From JAHEJN01 sp963787285 (GTDB lineage Bacteria > Actinomycetota > Acidimicrobiia > Acidimicrobiales > JAHEJN01): a DNA stretch of 64,000 bases. Shown piece by piece: positions 36,690 through 46,803 of this stretch. Below the pieces are notes generated by a model that was given only the letters and a program-made list of their open reading frames with translations, searched no databases and was not told the DNA's origin. Location of the stretch: contig CAWBCM010000018.1 of NCBI GenBank assembly GCA_963787285.1, forward strand, positions 46,154-110,153, given 5' to 3'. A program made the translations under genes and the position numbers. Position 1 is the first letter of the stretch. Every line of letters begins with the position of its first letter.

Positions 36690-37535
36690 TCACCCCTTCA
36701 CCGAACCCACGGTCAGACCGCGGATGAGCTGGCGTTCGAAGACGACGAGCAACACGAGGATGGGGATCGTGGCGAGCAGCGTCGCGGTCATGATCACCCC
36801 GAGGTCGGGCCCGACCGAGCCGGTCAGTTGCTTGAGACCGATCTGCACGGTCCGGCGGTCGTCTCGGTTGGTGACGAGCAGGGGCCACAGGTACTGGTTC
36901 CACGCGAGCAGGAACGAGAAGAGGGAAAGCGCGGCCACCGTCGAGCGCACGAGCGGGAGGGCAACATTTCGCAGGACGCCGAAGTGGCCGTAGCCGTCGA
37001 CCACTGCGGCGTCGAGGAGATCACGGGGGATCCCGAGGAAAGCCTGACGCATCAGGAAGATGCCGAGCGGAAAGGCGACGAAGGGCAGGATGAGCGCCCA
37101 GTACGTGTCGACGCCGCCGAGCTTCTGAACGGTCTCGAAGTTCACGACCACCGTGACCTCGAACGGGATGATCAGCGACGCGGCGATTGCGGCGAGAAGG
37201 GCACGGCGACCGGTGAAGTCGATGAACGCGAGCGCATAACCGGCGAGCACCGAGGTGGTGACCTGTCCGATGACGATGGCGATCGAGACGATGGTGGAGT
37301 TGACCAGGTAGCGGCCCATTCGGGCATCGCCGATTGCAGTGGGAACGTTGCCGAGATCGACACGATCGGGTACCAGAACGTCGAGACTGCCCAGCTCGGT
37401 GAGCGACTTCTGCGCCACCATCACCGCCGCGTAGACAGGGAACAACACGATTGCGGCCACCACCGTCAGGAGCAGGTAGCGAGCCAGGAGCTTCGAGCCG
37501 CCGGCCAGGTCGATCCGCCACGCGTCAGCCGCCAT
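36690..37535 (-). CDS. Carbohydrate ABC transporter permease (UgpE/MalG-like)
   Basis: A 281-residue membrane subunit with six helices and the EAA loop DAAVVDGYGHFGVLRNVALPLVRS, where G is the central conserved glycine. The N-terminal region KLLARYLLLTVVAAIVLFPVYA fits the MalG type. The start overlaps the UgpA-like stop by 11 bp, and the SBP gene follows at 4 bp. Works with the other two transporter genes at this locus. Confidence 0.92.
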   Translation of the reverse strand: MAADAWRIDLAGGSKLLARYLLLTVVAAIVLFPVYAAVMVAQKSLTELGSLDVLVPDRVDLGNVPTAIGDARMGRYLVNSTIVSIAIVIGQVTTSVLAGYALAFIDFTGRRALLAAIAASLIIPFEVTVVVNFETVQKLGGVDTYWALILPFVAFPLGIFLMRQAFLGIPRDLLDAAVVDGYGHFGVLRNVALPLVRSTVAALSLFSFLLAWNQYLWPLLVTNRDDRRTVQIGLKQLTGSVGPDLGVIMTATLLATIPILVLLVVFERQLIRGLTVGSVKG

Positions 37536-38403
37536 AGTGCACCCGCCGATCGAGCCAGTGGAACTGGAGGAAGCTCAGCGCTCCCACGATCAGGAACAGG
37601 AGAACGGCCTCGACCGACGCCGCGCCACGGTCGAGGGGCAGTTGCCGCACGATCGAGTACACCATCACGTTCGTCGAGTCCTGGGGCCCGCCCTCGGTGA
37701 GGATGTCGATCTGGCCGAAGGACTGGAAGGCCCCGATCGTCAGGACGATGGTCAAGAAGACGAGCTGGGGTCCGAGCAGGGGAAGGGTGATCCGCAGGAA
37801 CCGCGAAACGCTGCCGTGACCGTCGACCTTTGCGCTCTCGTACAACACTTCGGGAATCGACTGCATCGCGGCGATCGTCACTATGAAGACGAGTCCGAGG
37901 CTCTGCCAGACCGTCGTGAGCGCCACCGTCGCCAACGCGGTGTCCGGGTCGTTGAGCAGGTTCACCGGTTCACGGCCGGCGGCCTCGAGCACCTGATTGA
38001 CGATGCCGGTCGACGGTTCGAGCAGCACGAGCCAGAGCATCGATGCGACGGCCACCGACGTGGCGATGGTGCTGGCGAACACGATGCGGAAGATTCGGAT
38101 GCCACGGAGCTGCTGGTTGGCCAGGGTGGCGAGCAGCAGCCCGAGTACCAGCGCCGTCGGCACGGTGAACGCAACGAAGCGGGCCGTCACGCCGAGGCTG
38201 TTGAGGAACGAGTCGGAGCCGGCGATGTCGCGGTACTGGTCGAGGGCCACCCAGCGGCTGTTCCGCCCGAATGGGTCCTGGACGAAGAACCCGAGCCACG
38301 CCGTGCGCAGGAGCGGGTAGAGGACGAATACGGCCAGAACCACCAGCGCCGGCGCCACCAGCAGCGCCGCCACGCGTGTGTCGCGCCGACGTGACGTGGT
38401 CAT
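37525..38403 (-). CDS. Carbohydrate ABC transporter permease (UgpA/MalF-like)
   Basis: A 292-residue permease. The opening RVAALLVAPALVVLAVFVLYPLLRTAWLG is typical of UgpA-type subunits, and the EAA loop is YESAKVDGHGSVSRFLRITLPLLGP. The ATG at 38403 is preferred; a longer in-frame upstream extension overlaps the ATPase gene and has no similarity. ATGA overlap with the ATPase stop indicates coupling. Confidence 0.92.
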   Translation of the reverse strand: MTTSRRRDTRVAALLVAPALVVLAVFVLYPLLRTAWLGFFVQDPFGRNSRWVALDQYRDIAGSDSFLNSLGVTARFVAFTVPTALVLGLLLATLANQQLRGIRIFRIVFASTIATSVAVASMLWLVLLEPSTGIVNQVLEAAGREPVNLLNDPDTALATVALTTVWQSLGLVFIVTIAAMQSIPEVLYESAKVDGHGSVSRFLRITLPLLGPQLVFLTIVLTIGAFQSFGQIDILTEGGPQDSTNVMVYSIVRQLPLDRGAASVEAVLLFLIVGALSFLQFHWLDRRVHYGG

Positions 38404-39473
38404 GGCCACGGGATCCGCTGTTCGGTGACGGGATCGAACCAGTGGAGCTGATCGGGGTCGGCTCGAAGGTGGACGTTGTCGCCGGTCCTCGGCGGCTTGC
38501 CCCGCGCGGTGAAGCGCAGGCAGGCGGCTTCCCCGGCCGCGGTCGTGGCGCCGATGAGATGCTCGTGGCCGAGGTCTTCGATCCAACCCACGGTGGCGGC
38601 CACGCCGGAGTCGGCGAGCTCCACCGCCTCCGGTCGGATGCCGGCCACGACGGCGGGGCCGCCCGACCAGACGCGGCGAAACGACGCATCGGCGATGTGC
38701 ACGCCGGCGACCTCGACGGCTGTGTCGTCGACGATCGTTGCCGACCACAGGTTCATCGGCGGCGTGCCGACGAATCCGGCAACGAACAGGTTCGCGGGCC
38801 GGTCATAGATGTCCTCTGCCGTACCCAGCTGCTGCAGGCGGCCGTTGTCGAGCACGGCGATGCGATCGGCCATGGTCAGCGCCTCGACCTGGTCGTGGGT
38901 GACGTACACGACCGTCGCCTCGAGTTGCTCGTGCAATCCGACCAGATCGGCCCGGGTCTCGATCCGGAGCTTGGCGTCCAGGTTCGACAGCGGCTCGTCC
39001 ATCAGGAACACGCTCGGTCGACGAACCATCGCCCGAGCCAACGCGACCCGTTGGCGTTGCCCGCCCGAGAGCTGGCCGGGCTTGCGGTCGAGCACGTCGG
39101 TGAGGCCGAGCTGGCCCGCCACCCGTTCGGCCTCCTTGTCACGGTCGGGGCGAGCGATACCCCGCGGCTTGAGTGGGAAGCCGATGTTCCGCCGGACCGA
39201 CATGTGCGGATAGAGCGCATAGCTCTGGAACACCATGGCGATGTCGCGCTCCTTGGCATCGATGTCGTTGACCACCCGTTCACCGATGCTGATCTCGCCG
39301 TCGTCGGGTCGTTCGAGCCCGGCAATCAGACGCAGCACGGTCGACTTGCCGCAGCCCGACGGTCCGAGGAGCACCATGAACTCGCCGTCGGCGACGTCGA
39401 GGTCGAGATCGTCGACGGCGACGGTCGTGCCGTCGAACCGTTTCGAGACTGCTGCGAGCTTGACCGTCGCCAT
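38400..39473 (-). CDS. Sugar ABC transporter ATP-binding protein (UgpC/MsmK-like)
   Basis: A 357-residue ATPase. Walker A GPSGCGKST, signature LSGGQRQRVALARA, Walker B VFLMDEPLSNLD, switch VTHD, and the MalK-type regulatory TOBE region (GIRPEAVEL) near the C-terminus are visible. MalK-class ATPases often serve several sugar importers. ATG 39473 is the first good start; about 130 bp separates it from the divergent hydroxyacyl-CoA dehydrogenase gene, so the transporter promoter probably lies there. Confidence 0.93.
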   Translation of the reverse strand: MATVKLAAVSKRFDGTTVAVDDLDLDVADGEFMVLLGPSGCGKSTVLRLIAGLERPDDGEISIGERVVNDIDAKERDIAMVFQSYALYPHMSVRRNIGFPLKPRGIARPDRDKEAERVAGQLGLTDVLDRKPGQLSGGQRQRVALARAMVRRPSVFLMDEPLSNLDAKLRIETRADLVGLHEQLEATVVYVTHDQVEALTMADRIAVLDNGRLQQLGTAEDIYDRPANLFVAGFVGTPPMNLWSATIVDDTAVEVAGVHIADASFRRVWSGGPAVVAGIRPEAVELADSGVAATVGWIEDLGHEHLIGATTAAGEAACLRFTARGKPPRTGDNVHLRADPDQLHWFDPVTEQRIPWP

Positions 39474-39603
39474 CCTGATCCTGTCCGCGCATCGCTTGCA
39501 GAGAGCCCCTCGATCGTGTGGGTGGACCGCCGAGGGCGGCAAGTGCCAAAGGTCCCCCGGGTCGATCTCGGCGAGGGCGCAGAAGGTGAGCGACAATGGC
39601 GAC

Positions 39604-40446
39604 ATGGGGGACACGGTGGTGATCGTCGGGGGCGGCACCATGGGTGCCGGGATCGCGCAGTCGATGCTCGAAGCCGGCGCGTCGGCGGTGATCGTCGAGT
39701 CGGGCGCCGAACGAGCCGAGGCGGCCCGCTCCCGGGTGGCCGACGGGCTCCGGCGCCGGTTCAAGCACGACGCCGACCCCGACGCGACCGCCGCCCCGCT
39801 ACTCGACCGTCTCGACGTCTCCGACGGTCTCGCCGCCACCACCGATGCCGTGCTGGTGATCGAGGCCGTCCCCGAGGACGCTGAGCTCAAGGCCCGGGTC
39901 CTCGGTTCGCTCGAGGCCCACTTCCCGTCGACCACGATGCTCGCCACCAACACCAGCTCCCTGTCGATCGACGCCCTGGCGGCCGGCCTCGATCACGCCG
40001 AGCGATTCATCGGCATGCACTTCTTCAACCCCGTACCCCGCAGCGCGCTCGTTGAGCTGGTCACCGGCGCGGGCACCACTGCCGAGACGGTTGCCGCGGC
40101 CCAGGCGTGGGTGGAGCGCCTCGGCAAGGAGTCGATCGTCGTGCGCGACGCTCCCGGCTTCGCCACCAGCCGGCTCGGCCTCATCATCGGGCTCGAGGCG
40201 ATTCGCATGGTGGAGGAGGGCGTGGCCTCCGCCGAGGACATCGACCGGGGAATGGTGTTGGGCTACCGGTTCCCGATGGGGCCGCTGCGCCTCACCGACC
40301 TGGTGGGTCTCGACGTGCGCCTCGGCATCGCCGAGCACCTGGCCCGTGAGATCGGCGAACGGTTCGAGCCACCACAATTGTTGCGCGACATGGTGGCCGC
40401 CGGTCACCTCGGCCAGAAGACCGGCAGGGGGTTCTACGTCTGGTAG
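39604..40446 (+). CDS. 3-hydroxyacyl-CoA dehydrogenase (PaaH/HbdA-like)
   Basis: A 280-residue NAD-dependent dehydrogenase. The Rossmann motif is VVIVGGGTMGAGIAQ, followed by TNTSSLSIDAL and the catalytic region FIGMHFFNPVPRSALVELV (His), with DAPGFATSRLG and the C-terminal GQKTGRGFYVW. Typical length for 3-hydroxybutyryl-CoA dehydrogenase. It lies next to, and in convergent orientation with, a benzoate-CoA-type ligase (4 bp apart), so it may finish the aromatic pathway by oxidising the hydroxyacyl-CoA product. Confidence 0.93.
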   Translation: MGDTVVIVGGGTMGAGIAQSMLEAGASAVIVESGAERAEAARSRVADGLRRRFKHDADPDATAAPLLDRLDVSDGLAATTDAVLVIEAVPEDAELKARVLGSLEAHFPSTTMLATNTSSLSIDALAAGLDHAERFIGMHFFNPVPRSALVELVTGAGTTAETVAAAQAWVERLGKESIVVRDAPGFATSRLGLIIGLEAIRMVEEGVASAEDIDRGMVLGYRFPMGPLRLTDLVGLDVRLGIAEHLAREIGERFEPPQLLRDMVAAGHLGQKTGRGFYVW

Positions 40447-40450
40447 AGAC

Positions 40451-41977
40451 TCATTCCGCCCGCAGCTTGTAGCGCTGGATCTTGCCGGTGGCGGTCTTGG
40501 GCAGGCTGTCGACCATCTCGTAGCGACGGGGCCGCTTGTAGCCCGCCAGCCGTTGCCGACAGAACTCGGTGAGCGCTTCGGCATCGGCAGGGTCGACCTC
40601 GGACGCGATCACGTACGCAACCGGCCGCAGGATGCCGGCGTCATCGCGTTCGCCCACCACCGCGGCTTCGAGGACACCGGGGTGCTCGATGAGCACCCCC
40701 TCGACCTCGGCCGGCGACACCCATTCGCCGCCCACGCGGAGCATGTCGTCGACCCGCCCCAGGTACGTGTGGAAGCCGGTCGAATCGCGGCGGTAGAGGT
40801 CGCCCGTGCGCATCCACGAACCCTCGAAGGTGGCCCGGTTGGTGTCGTTGCGACACCAGTAGCCGGTGGCGGCCGAATCACCCTTCACCAACAACTGTCC
40901 CGGTTCCCCGTCGGGTTGGTCGTTGCCGTTCTCGTCGACCACCCGACACTCGTAGCCCGGAACCGGTACGCCACTGGTGCCCGGCTCGAGCGCATCGGGC
41001 CGATTCGAGAGGTAGATGTGCAGCATCTCGGTCGATCCGATGCCGTCGAGCACCGTGACGCCGAACCGCTCCCTGAACCGCTCGAAGGTCTCGGCGGGAA
41101 GCGGCTCGGCCGCCGATGCCCCGTAGCGCACCGACGCGAACGTCTCGGCCGGCAGGTCGGACGCGTTGAGCGCGGCGTAGAAGGTGGGGATGCAGAAGAA
41201 CAGCGTGGGGTGCTCGGTGGTGACGATGTCGGCCACCAGCTGCGGCGTGGGCGGCCGGGTGGGTTCGAGCACGGTCGACGCGCCCACGCCGAAGGGGAAC
41301 GAGAGAGAGTTCCCGAGGCCATACGCGTGGAACATCGGGCCGACGGAGTAGCACCGGTCGTCGGGTCCGATGCCCAGGACGTGCCGGCCGTAGGTCTCGC
41401 AGGTGACCCGGATGTCGTCGTGACGATGCATGGCCAGCTTCGGTCGTCCCGTCGACCCCGAGGTGCACAACCAGAAGCCGGGCGACTCGGTCCAGGTGGG
41501 GTACGCAGACGAGTCGACGCCGACGCCGCCAGCGAGGAAGTCCGACCACCCGAGGTTGTCGTCGACCACGTCACCGGTGGTGATCACCGTGGTCACCTCG
41601 GGGCTGCCGGCCGACAGATCGGGGATCGACCCCGCCCGCGCGTCGGACACCACGGCCACCCGGGCCCGGGAGTCGGCGACGATCACTGCCAGATCGCGTC
41701 CCGGCAGCAGCGGATTGATGGCCACCGGTACGGCACCGATTCGCATCGCGCCGAGGAAGACGGCCACGAACTCCACCGAGTCGAGCATGACCATCGCCAC
41801 TCGTTCCTCGGGTCGAACCCCGAGACCCCGAAGCGCCGCCGCAACGGTGAGCACGCGTGCGTGCACGTCGGCGTAGGTGAGCGTCTCGCCCCGACAGCGA
41901 ATGGCGATTCGGTTGCCGTCCCCCGTATCGAGGTGACGGTCGACCAGCCATTCGCTGGCGTTGAAACGGTCGTGCAT
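40451..41977 (-). CDS. Benzoate-CoA ligase family protein
   Basis: A 508-residue adenylate-forming ligase. Motifs: LCTSGSTGRPKLAMH (phosphate loop), YGASAAEPLP, DGIGSTEMLHIYLSN (A5), WMRTGDLYRRD (A7), GRVDDMLRVGGEWVSPAEVE (A8) and the C-terminal lysine in LPKTATGKIQRYKLR. The sequence GSTEMLHI is characteristic of the benzoate-CoA ligase clade. Context with BoxB, BoxC and a PaaX regulator supports activation of benzoate or a related aromatic acid. The ATG at 41977 is 22 bp downstream of the paaX stop, so co-transcribed with it. Confidence 0.9.
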   Translation of the reverse strand: MHDRFNASEWLVDRHLDTGDGNRIAIRCRGETLTYADVHARVLTVAAALRGLGVRPEERVAMVMLDSVEFVAVFLGAMRIGAVPVAINPLLPGRDLAVIVADSRARVAVVSDARAGSIPDLSAGSPEVTTVITTGDVVDDNLGWSDFLAGGVGVDSSAYPTWTESPGFWLCTSGSTGRPKLAMHRHDDIRVTCETYGRHVLGIGPDDRCYSVGPMFHAYGLGNSLSFPFGVGASTVLEPTRPPTPQLVADIVTTEHPTLFFCIPTFYAALNASDLPAETFASVRYGASAAEPLPAETFERFRERFGVTVLDGIGSTEMLHIYLSNRPDALEPGTSGVPVPGYECRVVDENGNDQPDGEPGQLLVKGDSAATGYWCRNDTNRATFEGSWMRTGDLYRRDSTGFHTYLGRVDDMLRVGGEWVSPAEVEGVLIEHPGVLEAAVVGERDDAGILRPVAYVIASEVDPADAEALTEFCRQRLAGYKRPRRYEMVDSLPKTATGKIQRYKLRAE

Positions 41978-41999
41978 CGTCGTGTCCCCCTGGAACGGA

Positions 42000-42903
42000 T
42001 CAGCTTGCGTACTGCGATTCGATGGTTGCCCACCACTGGCGGGCCGGTGGCGTATAGAGATCGTGCAGCGTCCGGAACCTGTCGGCCGCCGTGGCACCCG
42101 GCCAGTCGACAGGAAGCAGTTCAGCGGGTAGATCCGGATCGAGCAAGGGGAACCGTCGCCATTGGTGCACGAGCGTCACCAGGCACGCGACCGTCGCACC
42201 GGGCGACTCGGGCGCGACCCGGAACCGAATCGATGAAGTCGGCGTACTCCGCGGCGACTCGGGGGAGATCCCACGCCCGACCCGCGACCTCGGCACCGTC
42301 GCCGATCGCGCCCAGCTCGGCCCGGAAGATCACGGGGTTCTCGACGCCGAGCTCCACCAGCAGTCGAGCGGCCTCGGTCTCACGATCGGTCCACGGTGAC
42401 AGCCACACGCCCTGCCCGGCGGTGCCGAAGCCGGCCCAGCCGAGCCCGACCTCGAGTCGATAGCGCAGACGGCGCTGGGCTTCGGGAACCCTCACCATGG
42501 CCAGCAACCACTGCCGGTCCCACTCGGTCCGCCGCTGCCCGAACCCGTAGATGCGTTCCGCACCGGACGCCAGCAGCGCGTCGGCCCACGGCGTGAGTCG
42601 CCAGCGTGTACGTCGCCCGAACCGGTCGCTCTCGAGCCAGCCCTCTCGGGCCAGTCGAGCGATGGCTTGGCGAGCGGCCTTGGGCTCGATGTCGAAGAGC
42701 TCGAGCACCTCCAGCAGGCTCTGGGTCCACACCTGGCCGCCGGTGGGTCGCACCAGTTCGCCCAGCACGGTGACGAGCAGACCACGAGTGCTCGGTGCGG
42801 TGACCGAGCCGTCGCGCCGAGCTCCGAGGATCGGGGCGAGGGTGACGTCGCCGGAAGCGGCGGAGAGTCGATAATGTTCTACAGATCGCTGGCGTCCCAC
42901 CAT
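42000..42903 (-). CDS. paaX: PaaX family transcriptional regulator, frameshifted
   Basis: About 300 residues. The N-terminal winged helix is seen in TRGLLVTVLGELVRPTGGQVWTQSLLEVL and the wing ARLAREGWLESDRFGRRTRW; the PaaX core has YRLEVGLGWAGFG and GVWLSPW. Near 42228-42229 one extra A (plus strand) changes frame. The remainder reads RFRVAPESPGATVACLVTLV, then DLYTPPARQWWATIESQYAS to the stop at 42000. PaaX proteins repress aromatic-acid CoA pathways and respond to the CoA thioester, which fits the box genes. The insertion is probably a sequencing error. Confidence 0.85.
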
Positions 42904-42959
42904 CGAGACATGGTATATCAGGGGGATGTCGGCGTGAAGTCCGCCGCAGAGGAGCCTCC

Positions 42960-44597
42960 ATGACGGTTGCCGAAGTCGCTGCTGCCCCGCTCACCTTCGA
43001 GCGCCGGCCCGACACCTACCGTCACTGGGTCCTCTCCATCGACGCGCCGCTCGCCCGTCTGTCGATGAAGGTCGACCCCGCCGGCGGGTTGTTCGGCGAC
43101 TACGAGCTGAAGCTGAACAGCTACGACATCGGGGTCGACATCGAGCTGGCCGACGCCATCCGCCGGCTGCGCTTCGAGCACCCGGAAGTGGGCTGCGTGG
43201 TGCTCGACAGTGCCGTCGAGGGCGTGTTCTGCGCCGGCGCCAACATCCGCATGCTGGCCGGGGCCAGCCACGCCCACAAGGTGAACTTCTGCAAGTTCAC
43301 CAACGAGACCCGCCTCGAGATCGAGGACGCCTCCGCCGCGTCGGGACTCCGTTTTCTCGCCGCGATCAACGGCGCGTGTTCGGGGGGCGGGTACGAACTG
43401 GCCGAGGCGTGTGACCATCTCGTCCTCGTCGACGACCGAGCCAGTTCGGTGTCGTTGCCCGAGGTGCCCCTGCTCGGGGTTCTGCCCGGCACCGGCGGTC
43501 TCACCCGTCTCACCGACAAGCGACATGTGCGACGCGACCACGCCGATGTCTTCGCCACCCGCGCCGAAGGCGTCCAGGGCACCGAAGCGGTGGCGTGGAG
43601 GCTGGTCGACGAAGTGGCGCCCCCCTCGACCTTCGACGCCGTGGTGCGCGAACGGGCGCTGGAGATGGCGGCCACCTCCGATCGTGCTCCCGACGCCGAC
43701 GCGGTGGTGCTCGGCCCACTCGACCGTGACCTCACCCCCCACCGCGTGCAGTACCGGTACGTCGCCGCCGATCTCGATCGAGCTCGCAGCGTCGTCGAGC
43801 TGACGATCACCGCCGACGCCGATCCGGCCTGGCCGCTCACGGCCGCCCGTGAGCTCGACGACCTGCTGTGTCATCTGCGGTTCAACGAGCCGACGCTCGG
43901 CACCGTCGTTCTGCGCGCCGCGGGCTCGGCTGCCGACGTGCTGGTCCACGACCGCGCGCTCGCCTCGCCCGCAGGACACGCCGAGCGGGAGATCTCGCTG
44001 CTCTGGAAGCGAGTGCTCACCCGTCTCGACCTCACGGCCCGGTCGCTCGTGGCGGTGATCGAGCCCGGCTCGTGCTTCGTCGGCATCCTTGCCGAGCTCG
44101 CCCTGGCCGCCGACCGCAGCTACATGCTCGACGGCGTCTTCGAGGACGACGACGATCCGCTGCCCGCCGCGACGATCCAGCTCACCTCCGTGAACACCGG
44201 GCCGATGCCGATGTACAACGGACTCACCCGGCTCGGCTCCCGATTCTGGGGTCTCGACGATGTGGCCGAGGCCGCCGTGGCGGCGGTCGGCCGGCCTCTG
44301 CTCGCGGCCGAAGCCAGTGAGCTCGAGCTGGTGACCTCCACGCCCGATGACCTCGACTGGCACGACGAGGTGCGCTTGGCCATCGAGGAGCGGGCCAGCT
44401 TCTCGCCCGATGCCCTCACCGGCATGGAGGCGAATCACCGCTTCGCCGGACCCGAGACGATGGCCACCAAGATCTTCGCCCGCTTGTCGGCCTGGCAGAA
44501 CTGGATCTTCATCCGACCCAACGCCAGTGGACCCGAGGGCGCCCTCCGCCTCTACGGCACCGGCTCCCGCCCCACCTATGACCGCAACCGCACCTGA
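42960..44597 (+). CDS. boxC: Benzoyl-CoA-dihydrodiol lyase BoxC
   Basis: A 545-residue crotonase-superfamily enzyme built from two enoyl-CoA hydratase-like halves. It opens FERRPDTYRHWVLSIDAPLARL, has EGVFCAGANIRMLAG (oxyanion hole), NGACSGGGYELAEACDHLVL, and closes with FARLSAWQNWIFIRPNASGPEGAL and LRLYGTGSRPTYDRNRT. This is the BoxC pattern: it opens the epoxide/dihydrodiol of benzoyl-CoA by C-C cleavage. The start ATG 42960 sits 56 bp from the divergent paaX gene. Overlaps nothing; boxB follows at 11 bp. Confidence 0.94.
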   Translation: MTVAEVAAAPLTFERRPDTYRHWVLSIDAPLARLSMKVDPAGGLFGDYELKLNSYDIGVDIELADAIRRLRFEHPEVGCVVLDSAVEGVFCAGANIRMLAGASHAHKVNFCKFTNETRLEIEDASAASGLRFLAAINGACSGGGYELAEACDHLVLVDDRASSVSLPEVPLLGVLPGTGGLTRLTDKRHVRRDHADVFATRAEGVQGTEAVAWRLVDEVAPPSTFDAVVRERALEMAATSDRAPDADAVVLGPLDRDLTPHRVQYRYVAADLDRARSVVELTITADADPAWPLTAARELDDLLCHLRFNEPTLGTVVLRAAGSAADVLVHDRALASPAGHAEREISLLWKRVLTRLDLTARSLVAVIEPGSCFVGILAELALAADRSYMLDGVFEDDDDPLPAATIQLTSVNTGPMPMYNGLTRLGSRFWGLDDVAEAAVAAVGRPLLAAEASELELVTSTPDDLDWHDEVRLAIEERASFSPDALTGMEANHRFAGPETMATKIFARLSAWQNWIFIRPNASGPEGALRLYGTGSRPTYDRNRT

Positions 44598-44608
44598 GAG
44601 AGACCACC

Positions 44609-46025
44609 GTGACTGCCATCGACTACTCGTCCCGTATCCCCAACAACGTCGACCTCGCCGGCGATCGTCGCCTGCAACGCGCCCTCGAGAACTGGCAGCC
44701 GCGCTTCGCCGACTGGTGGAGCGAAATGGGTCCGGCCGGCTTCCAGACCAGCGAGGTGTACCTGCGTACCGCGGTCGACGTCGGCCAGGAGGGCTGGGCC
44801 CACTTCGGCCACGTGGCGATGCCCGACTACCGGTGGGGGATCTTCCTGTCCGAAGCCGATCCTGAGCGCCGCATCGGCTTCGGTGAGATGAAGGGACAGG
44901 ACGTCTGGCAGGAGGTGCCGGGTGAGTTCCGCACCGACCTGCGCCGCCTGATCGTGGTCCAGGGTGACACCGAGCCGGCGTCGGTCGAACAGCAGCGTCT
45001 GCTCGGTCAGGACCGCGCCGAGCCTGTACGACCTGCGCAACCTGTTCCAGGTGAACGTCGAGGAGGGTCGCCACCTGTGGGCGATGGTGTACCTGCTGCA
45101 CGGCTACTTCGGCCGTGACGGCCGCGACGAGGCCGACGCCATGCTCGAACGCCATGCCGGCGACGCCGACCATCCGCGCATCCTGGGGGCCTTCAACGAG
45201 GAGACGCCCGACTGGCTGAGCTTCTTCATGTTCACGTACTTCACCGACCGTGACGGCAAGTACCAGCTCGGGGCACTGCGCGAGTCGGCCTTCGATCCCC
45301 TCAGCCGCACGTGCGATTTCATGCTGAAGGAGGAAGCCCACCACATGTTCGTGGGGGCCAGCGGCGTCGGCCGGGTGGTGCAGCGCACCGCCGAGCTGAT
45401 GAAGGAGCACAACACCGATGACATCGCCCGCTTCGGCGGTGTGAACCTCGACACGCTGCAGCGCTACATCAACTTCCACTATTCGGTGTCGCTCGACCTG
45501 TTCGGCTCGGAACGGTCGACCAATGCGGCCAACTACTACGCGGCCGGCCTGAAGGGTCGGTTCAACGAGGCCGACTACGACGACGACCACGTGCTCGACG
45601 ACACCGACGACACCTACCTGGTGGTGCACGACGGGAAGATCACCACCGAGACGCTCTCGTCGCGGACGCTGGTGAACCAACAGCTGCGCGACGCGTACGC
45701 CGAGGACTGCGGCAAGGGACTCCGCCGCTGGAACCGCATTCTGGCCGAGGCCGATGTCGACGTGGAGCTCTCGCTTCCGCATCAGGGTTTCCATCGTGCG
45801 GTGGGTTCGTTCGCCGACCATCACGTGAGTCCCGACGGCCGGGTGGTGAGCGACGACGAGTGGGCCGCCAACGAGGCCGAGTGGCTGCCGACCGACGACG
45901 AACGGGCGCACGTCGGCTCGTTGATGAAGCCGCAGCTCGAGCCGGGCAAGATGGCCGGCTGGATCGCTCCGCCGTCACGGGGCATCAACACGCAATCCGT
46001 CGACTACGAGTACGTGCGTCTGTGA
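44609..46025 (+). CDS. boxB: Benzoyl-CoA 2,3-epoxidase subunit BoxB, frameshifted
   Basis: About 471 residues, a di-iron oxygenase component. The first part opens IDYSSRIPNNVDLAGDRRLQ and NWQPRFADWWSEMGP; then one extra G at 45010-45011 shifts the frame. The second part continues TAPSLYDLRNLFQVNVEEGR, EEAHHMFVGASGV (E-E-x-x-H iron ligands) and YEYVRL at the end. BoxB introduces the epoxide in the aerobic benzoyl-CoA pathway together with the reductase BoxA, which is not in this window. I infer that the indel is an error. Confidence 0.92.
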
Positions 46026-46786
46026 CCCAGCCCCGCCTCGACAGGGTCGAGGTGGTTGGCGCAGCACTGGCCACTGCCACGTGGGGTGCGGGCGTTCCCA
46101 CCGTCGTCCTGCTCCACGATGGGCTCGGCTCCGTCAGTCAGTGGCGTGATCTGCCCGCGCGGCTCCACGAGGCACTCGACGAGACCGTTCTCGCCTATGA
46201 CCGGCCTGGTCACGGCTCGTCGACGCCGGTGCCCGACGGCGCCTGGCCCGTCGACTGGATGCAGAACCAGGCGCTCGTCCTCGGAGAACTGCTCGAGACG
46301 CTCGGCCTCGACGCACCGCTGCTCGTCGGTCACTCCGACGGCGGTTCGGTTGCGCTGCTGCATGCGGCGTGGCAGCCACATCGGGTGAGCGGCGTGGTCG
46401 CACTCGCACCGCACAGCTTCGTCGAACCGGTGTGTGTCGATGCGATCGTGAAGATGCGCGAGGAACCCGGGCGCTGGATCGACGGTCTGGGCCGCCATCA
46501 CGATCACCCGGCCGCGGTGTTCGAGGCCTGGAGCGGGGGCTGGACCCGCCCCGAGTTCGCCTTCTGGGACATCCGGGCCGATCTGGCCGGCATCACCACC
46601 CCGGTCGTGGTGGCCCAGGGCGACGCCGACGAGTACGCCACCGACGCGATGGTGCACGACACGGTGGTGGCGATCGGGCCGAATGCCGAGGGCGTGCTGT
46701 TGACCGGGTCGGGTCATCGGGTGCACCACCAGGATCCCGACGCGGTCGTCGGCCTGGTGCAGCGCATGCGGCGCGCCATGAGTTGA
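46022..46786 (+). CDS. Alpha/beta hydrolase in the box cluster
   Basis: A 254-residue alpha/beta hydrolase. The oxyanion region VVLLHDGLGSVSQW, the nucleophile elbow GHSDGGS with Ser, the acid in GDADEYATD and the His in GSGHRVHHQDP are present. Starting at GTG 46022, it overlaps the boxB stop (GTGA), so it belongs to the same operon. A thioesterase or ring-cleavage-product hydrolase role is plausible, but the substrate is unknown. Confidence 0.85.
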   Translation: MTQPRLDRVEVVGAALATATWGAGVPTVVLLHDGLGSVSQWRDLPARLHEALDETVLAYDRPGHGSSTPVPDGAWPVDWMQNQALVLGELLETLGLDAPLLVGHSDGGSVALLHAAWQPHRVSGVVALAPHSFVEPVCVDAIVKMREEPGRWIDGLGRHHDHPAAVFEAWSGGWTRPEFAFWDIRADLAGITTPVVVAQGDADEYATDAMVHDTVVAIGPNAEGVLLTGSGHRVHHQDPDAVVGLVQRMRRAMS

Positions 46787-46803
46787 GCTGTCAGACTCGG
46801 GCC